9,455 nt of DNA from Oscillospiraceae bacterium. Lineage in GTDB: Bacteria; Bacillota; Clostridia; Oscillospirales; Oscillospiraceae. Positions 6,711 through 9,455 of the stretch are shown one piece after another (the stretch's first letter is position 1; every line of letters begins with the position of its first letter). A program made the position numbers and the translations under genes. The stretch is taken from contig JAFZQQ010000026.1 in assembly GCA_017620315.1 (NCBI GenBank), positions 1 through 9,455 on the forward strand, written 5' to 3'. The notes beneath the pieces are model-generated. The model was not told the origin of the DNA. It ran no database searches and saw only the letters and a list, made by a program, of their open reading frames with translations.

Positions 6711-8444
6711 ATGGCTGATGATAACAAGACCGTTGAGAGCACGGAGACCGAGGGCAAAAACTTTATCCACGCCTTTGTGGAAGAGGATATCGGTCCCGGC
6801 GGCAGATACGAGGGAATGCAGGTGCACACTCGCTTTCCGCCCGAACCGAACGGATATCTGCACATAGGGCACTGCAAGGCTCTGACCATTGACTTCGGTA
6901 CCGCCGAGAAATTCGGCGGCATTTGCAATCTTCGTATGGATGACACAAACCCGGCCAAGGAGGATACGGAGTTTGTTGACGCCATCAAGGAGGATATACA
7001 CTGGCTGGGCTTCGACTGGGGCGACAGGTTCTATTACGGCAGCGACTACTTTGAAAAGGACTATGAGTACGCCGTCGAGCTTATCAAGAAAGGCTTGGCG
7101 TATGTCTGCGACCTGACTCCGGAGGAGTTTAAGGAGAATCGCGGCGACATCGGCAAGCCGGCAGTCTCGCCTTATCGCGATCGCGACGTTGAGGAGAATC
7201 TCGACCTGTTCGAGCGTATGAAAAACGGCGAGTTCCCCGAGGGCAGCCGCACGCTTCGCGCGAAGATAGATCTTGCCAGCGGCAACTTCAATCTGCGCGA
7301 CCCGGTCATGTACCGCATCCGCTATATCGACCATCACCGCCAGGGTACAAAGTGGTGCATTTTCCCGATGTATGACTTTGCGCACCCGATACAGGACGCG
7401 CTTGAGGGTATCACGCACTCGCTCTGCTCGCTTGAGTATGAGGAGCACCGCCCACTGTACGACTGGGTGGTGAACAACGTATCCATACCGTACCACAAAC
7501 CGCGCCAGATAGAGTTTGCCAGACTTGGCATCAACTACACTGTCATGAGCAAGCGAAAGCTGCGCCAGCTTGTCGAGCAGCACTACGTTTCCGGCTGGGA
7601 CGATCCGCGTATGCCTACGCTGTGCGGGCTTCGCCGCCGCGGCTTTACGCCTGAGTCCATCCGCAGCTTCTGCGAGCGGATTGGCGTTGCGAAAGCGCCC
7701 TCCACAATAGAGTACAGCTTTTTGGAGCATTGTCTGCGCGAGGATCTGAATGAGCATGCCGAGCGTACCATGGCAGTGCTGCATCCGGTCAAGCTTATCG
7801 TCACCAACTACCCGGAGAAAAAAGTCGAGACCTTTGTGGTCGATAACAACCCGACTGACCCAAATGCCGGCTCACATGAGATCACCTTCTCCCGCGAGCT
7901 GTGGATAGAAGAGGATGACTTTATGGAGGAGCCCGTGCCCAAGTACAAGCGCCTTACTCCGAACGGCCCGGAGTGCCGGCTGAAGGGCGCCTACCTCGTC
8001 CAATGCACAGGCTGCAAAAAGGATGAAAACGGTAAGGTTGTTGAGGTTTACGCCACCTATGATCCCAATTCCCGAGGCGGCGACCCTGCCGACGGACGCA
8101 AGGTCAAGGGCGCAACGCTGCACTGGGTGGATGCGGCAACCGCTATAGACGCCGAGGTCAGACTGTACGACTATCTGTTCAGCGATCCTTCGCCGGACGG
8201 GCCGGACAAAAACTTCCTCGACTGTCTGAACCCGAATTCCCTCGAGGTGCTCTGCGGCTGCAAGATCGAACCGGAGCTTGCCCGCGCCGCCGCCGAATAT
8301 GACAAGACCGAGAGAGCGGGGAAGACCGCCCCGACCTTTCAGTTTATGCGTCTGGGCTACTTCTGCCTGGACAGCCGCGATTCAACAGCGGATAACATCG
8401 TGTTCAACCGCAGCGTATCGCTCAAGGACAGCTTTAAAAAGTGA
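6711..8444 (+). CDS. glnS: Glutaminyl-tRNA synthetase
   Basis: This class I synthetase attaches glutamine to tRNA-Gln in the cytoplasm. The 577-residue protein is full length (the E. coli enzyme has 554). It has the GlnRS/GluRS signature PEPNGYLHIGH (residues 44-54), the GlnRS-type KMSKS variant VMSKRKL (278-284), RMDDTNPAKED after the first motif, and a complete C-terminal two-barrel anticodon-binding region ending in FQFMRLGYFCLDS and VFNRSVSLKDSF. These features identify GlnRS rather than the GluRS that most Firmicutes use with the GatCAB amidotransferase. A strong Shine-Dalgarno sequence (GAAGAGAGG at 6695-6703) precedes the ATG by 7 nt. The gene has its own predicted promoter and a terminator 14 bp downstream, so it can be expressed as a single-gene unit. 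No T-box-like leader fits in the short 5' region. Confidence 0.97.
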   Translation: MADDNKTVESTETEGKNFIHAFVEEDIGPGGRYEGMQVHTRFPPEPNGYLHIGHCKALTIDFGTAEKFGGICNLRMDDTNPAKEDTEFVDAIKEDIHWLGFDWGDRFYYGSDYFEKDYEYAVELIKKGLAYVCDLTPEEFKENRGDIGKPAVSPYRDRDVEENLDLFERMKNGEFPEGSRTLRAKIDLASGNFNLRDPVMYRIRYIDHHRQGTKWCIFPMYDFAHPIQDALEGITHSLCSLEYEEHRPLYDWVVNNVSIPYHKPRQIEFARLGINYTVMSKRKLRQLVEQHYVSGWDDPRMPTLCGLRRRGFTPESIRSFCERIGVAKAPSTIEYSFLEHCLREDLNEHAERTMAVLHPVKLIVTNYPEKKVETFVVDNNPTDPNAGSHEITFSRELWIEEDDFMEEPVPKYKRLTPNGPECRLKGAYLVQCTGCKKDENGKVVEVYATYDPNSRGGDPADGRKVKGATLHWVDAATAIDAEVRLYDYLFSDPSPDGPDKNFLDCLNPNSLEVLCGCKIEPELARAAAEYDKTERAGKTAPTFQFMRLGYFCLDSRDSTADNIVFNRSVSLKDSFKK

Positions 8445-8458
8445 TTTGTATTTACGGG

Positions 8459-8492
8459 AAAAGGAGCCTTCCTTAGGGAAAGCTCCTTTTTT
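8459..8492 (+). terminator. Rho-independent terminator after glnS
   Basis: A 9-bp stem, AAAAGGAGC (8459-8467) with GCTCCTTTT (8482-8490), continues past one C-A mismatch into four more pairs (TTCC with GGAA) closed by a TTAG loop. The 3' arm runs into six T residues (8487-8492). It lies 14 bp after the glnS stop and separates glnS from the repressor operon. Confidence 0.92.
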
Positions 8493-8530
8493 CGGTTCTT
8501 GATACATATAGTGATTTTTGAAAAAAGGTA

Positions 8531-8558
8531 TTGACAAACTGTTTATACTGTATATACT
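8531..8558 (+). promoter_or_regulatory. Predicted sigma-A promoter of the GntR-ABC operon
   Basis: A perfect -35 TTGACA (8531-8536) is followed after 16 bp by TATACT (8553-8558); TATATA at 8551 is a less well-spaced alternative. An A/T-rich stretch at 8514-8526 just upstream of the -35 could act as an UP element. Predicted transcription start is near 8565. The -10 lies inside the palindrome at 8553-8574, as expected for a promoter shut by a repressor. Confidence 0.75.
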
Positions 8559-8574
8559 GTATATATACAGTATA
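8544..8574. promoter_or_regulatory. Operator: perfect 22-bp palindrome plus an extra upstream half-site
   Basis: Bases 8553-8574 form a perfect 22-bp inverted repeat whose arm is TATACTGTATA. The 9-mer TATACTGTA occurs twice in tandem (8544-8552 and 8553-8561) and once inverted (TACAGTATA, 8566-8574), giving three half-sites in 31 bp. The array covers the promoter spacer, the -10 and the predicted start site, immediately before a GntR/YtrA-family gene. An autorepression operator is the natural inference; the palindrome itself is directly visible. Confidence 0.8.
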
Positions 8575-8580
8575 CCGACG

Positions 8581-8589
8581 AAGGGGGGG
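8581..8589 (+). promoter_or_regulatory. G-rich Shine-Dalgarno sequence that decides the GntR start
   Basis: AA followed by seven G residues lies 8 nt before a TTG codon at 8598. The upstream in-frame GTG at 8589 would begin within this element and leave no room for ribosome spacing, so it argues for initiation at the TTG. Confidence 0.65.
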
Positions 8590-8597
8590 TGCAAGGC

Positions 8598-8972
8598 TTG
8601 AATCTCTTTATAGACAATCTCAGCGGCGCGCCGATCTACGATCAGATATACTCACAGATAAAGTCGCAGATCATCCGCGGTACGCTTCGCGAGGACGAAC
8701 TGCTTCCGTCGATTCGTAATCTTGCCAAAGACCTGCGTGTGAGCGTCATCACGACGAAACGGGCCTATGATGAGCTGGAGCGCGAGGGATTTGTCTACAC
8801 TGTAGCGGGGAAGGGCTGCTTTGTCGCGAGAGGTAGCCCCGAGCTGCTTCGGGAGGAGCATCTCAAGGAACTGGAAGCGCATCTAAAGGCCGCGGCCGCT
8901 CTTGCGCTCAGCTGTGGGATCGGAACAAGGGAAATGAAGGAAATGCTGGAAATAATTATGGAGGACAAATGA
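8598..8972 (+). CDS. GntR family transcriptional regulator, YtrA subfamily
   Basis: This small DNA-binding repressor probably controls its own operon. From the TTG at 8598 it has 124 residues and begins MNLFIDNLSGAPIYDQIYSQIK, the usual N-terminus of the subfamily; the GTG at 8589 would add three residues that fit poorly. The winged helix-turn-helix spans about residues 9-75, with the hallmark LLPSIRNLAKDLRVS, then TTKRAYDELEREGF and the wing YTVAGKGCFVA. Only a short, mainly helical tail follows (about 80-124), which in YtrA-type proteins serves for dimerisation in place of a large ligand-binding domain. A palindromic operator lies just upstream and an ABC ATPase gene overlaps its stop codon, the standard YtrA-YtrB arrangement. 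The inducing signal cannot be read from the sequence; in relatives it is often cell-envelope stress or a peptide antibiotic. Confidence 0.92.
   Translation: MNLFIDNLSGAPIYDQIYSQIKSQIIRGTLREDELLPSIRNLAKDLRVSVITTKRAYDELEREGFVYTVAGKGCFVARGSPELLREEHLKELEAHLKAAAALALSCGIGTREMKEMLEIIMEDK
8960..8964 (+). promoter_or_regulatory. Shine-Dalgarno sequence for the ABC ATPase gene
   Basis: GGAGG lies within the last codons of the GntR gene. It is 7 nt before the ATG at 8972 and only 4 nt before the ATG at 8969, which favours the second ATG as the start. Confidence 0.7.
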
Positions 8973-9455
8973 TGAACGCACTGGAGTTAAGGGGTCTGCG
9001 TAAGGAATACAAGGATTTCACGCTGGACAATATCGATCTTACTATCCCCGCCGGTTCTATACTGGGGCTTATCGGCGAGAACGGAGCCGGCAAGAGCACC
9101 ACAATAAAGCTGATCCTCGATATGATAAGCCGAGACGGCGGGACGGTTTCGATCTATGGACACGACAATCGAGAGTGCTTTCCGCTCGGCAGGGAGGACA
9201 TCGGCGTAGTGTTGGACGAGACCGGCTTTTCGGAATGCCTGACGGCAGCTGAGGTCGGAAAGATCATGCGGGGAATATTTAGCAACTGGGACGCCGCTGC
9301 ATACGAGGCAATGCTCAAACGACTGGATCTTCCGACGAACAAGCGGTTCAAGGATTTCTCCCTCGGTATGAAGAAAAAGCTTGCGATCGCGGTCGCGCTC
9401 TCGCATAATGCGAGGCTGCTCGTCCTTGACGAGCCGACCGGCGGGCTCGACCCAG
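8972..9455 (+). CDS. ABC transporter ATP-binding protein, YtrB-like (3' end outside window)
   Basis: This is the nucleotide-binding subunit of an ABC transporter; it hydrolyses ATP at the inner face of the membrane to drive a partner permease. About 161 residues are visible. They show Walker A GENGAGKST (35-43), a signature region FSLGMKKKL (129-137) in place of LSGGQ, and Walker B with the catalytic Glu, LLVLDEPTGGLDP (149-161). The D-loop is just reached; the H-loop lies beyond the window. At the Q-loop (IGVVLDETGF, 77-86) Asp82 stands where glutamine is usual. The segment GIFSNWD resembles YtrB-type proteins. The ATG at 8972 shares one base with the GntR stop (TGATG), so the two are translationally coupled. 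The transported substrate is unknown; the permease gene should lie downstream. Confidence 0.93.
   Translation, partial: MNALELRGLRKEYKDFTLDNIDLTIPAGSILGLIGENGAGKSTTIKLILDMISRDGGTVSIYGHDNRECFPLGREDIGVVLDETGFSECLTAAEVGKIMRGIFSNWDAAAYEAMLKRLDLPTNKRFKDFSLGMKKKLAIAVALSHNARLLVLDEPTGGLDP

Noticed and set aside
6177..7784. Minus-strand open frame of 535 codons opposite rnmV and glnS
   Set aside because: It lies almost wholly antisense to glnS, an unmistakable full-length gene, and resembles no family I know. Long antisense frames are expected in GC-rich coding sequence.
8553..8574. Palindrome considered as a terminator or riboswitch hairpin
   Set aside because: The stem is almost entirely A/T, no T-run follows, and it overlaps the -10 and predicted start site, so most of its left arm would not be transcribed. 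A DNA operator explains it better.
8544..8574. Tandem 9-mers considered as a CRISPR-like or mobile-element end repeat
   Set aside because: The repeats abut with no spacers, there are only two direct copies plus one inverted, and no transposase or target-site duplication is nearby.
8382..8594. Minus-strand open frame of 70 codons over the terminator and promoter region
   Set aside because: It covers the end of glnS, a clear terminator and the operator; its Tyr/Ile-rich start is simply the TATACTGTA repeats translated.
8531..8719. Small + frame of 62 codons starting at the -35 box
   Set aside because: It begins inside the promoter, reads through the operator repeats and overlaps the GntR gene in another frame.

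Overview
The window looks like core chromosomal sequence from a Gram-positive anaerobe of the class Clostridia (Bacillota). The evidence is a Gram-positive-type PolC replicative polymerase, the comEC-holA adjacency often seen in Firmicutes, an RNase M5, and a YtrA-type GntR repressor followed by a YtrB-like ABC ATPase. A bacterial-type glutaminyl-tRNA synthetase together with a moderately high GC content fits a Ruminococcaceae/Oscillospiraceae-like gut lineage. That placement is inference; no rRNA or other direct marker is present. All genes are on the + strand and coding density is very high.

Region 1 (1-6659) is one tightly packed run: the 3' part of polC (5' end outside the window), comEC, holA, and an RNase M5 gene (rnmV). 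polC and comEC share one base (TGATG), comEC and holA are 9 bp apart, and holA and rnmV overlap by 4 bp (ATGA). I see no terminator or clear promoter between them, so they are probably co-transcribed and translationally coupled. The products are replication catalysis (PolC), DNA uptake (ComEC), clamp loading (delta subunit) and 5S rRNA maturation (RNase M5). The rnmV frame does not stop where RNase M5 normally ends. It continues without a break into a domain resembling a small family I inorganic pyrophosphatase. This is either a real fusion or a sequence or frameshift problem at about 6290-6345, and it is the most unusual item in the window.

Region 2 (6645-8492) is a single-gene unit: a sigma-A-like promoter (TTGCAA, 17 bp, TATACT) embedded in the end of rnmV, then glnS, then a strong rho-independent terminator.

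Region 3 (8531-9455) is the start of a YtrA/YtrB-type operon. It has a consensus -35 (TTGACA), a -10 buried in a perfect 22-bp palindrome with an extra upstream half-site, a small GntR/YtrA-family repressor best started at a TTG codon (8598), and an overlapping ABC transporter ATPase gene cut by the window end. The layout predicts a self-repressing efflux or stress-response operon induced by an unknown signal.

Apart from the M5-pyrophosphatase-like fusion and the operator array, the content is ordinary housekeeping. I do not see an undescribed defence or mobile system here.
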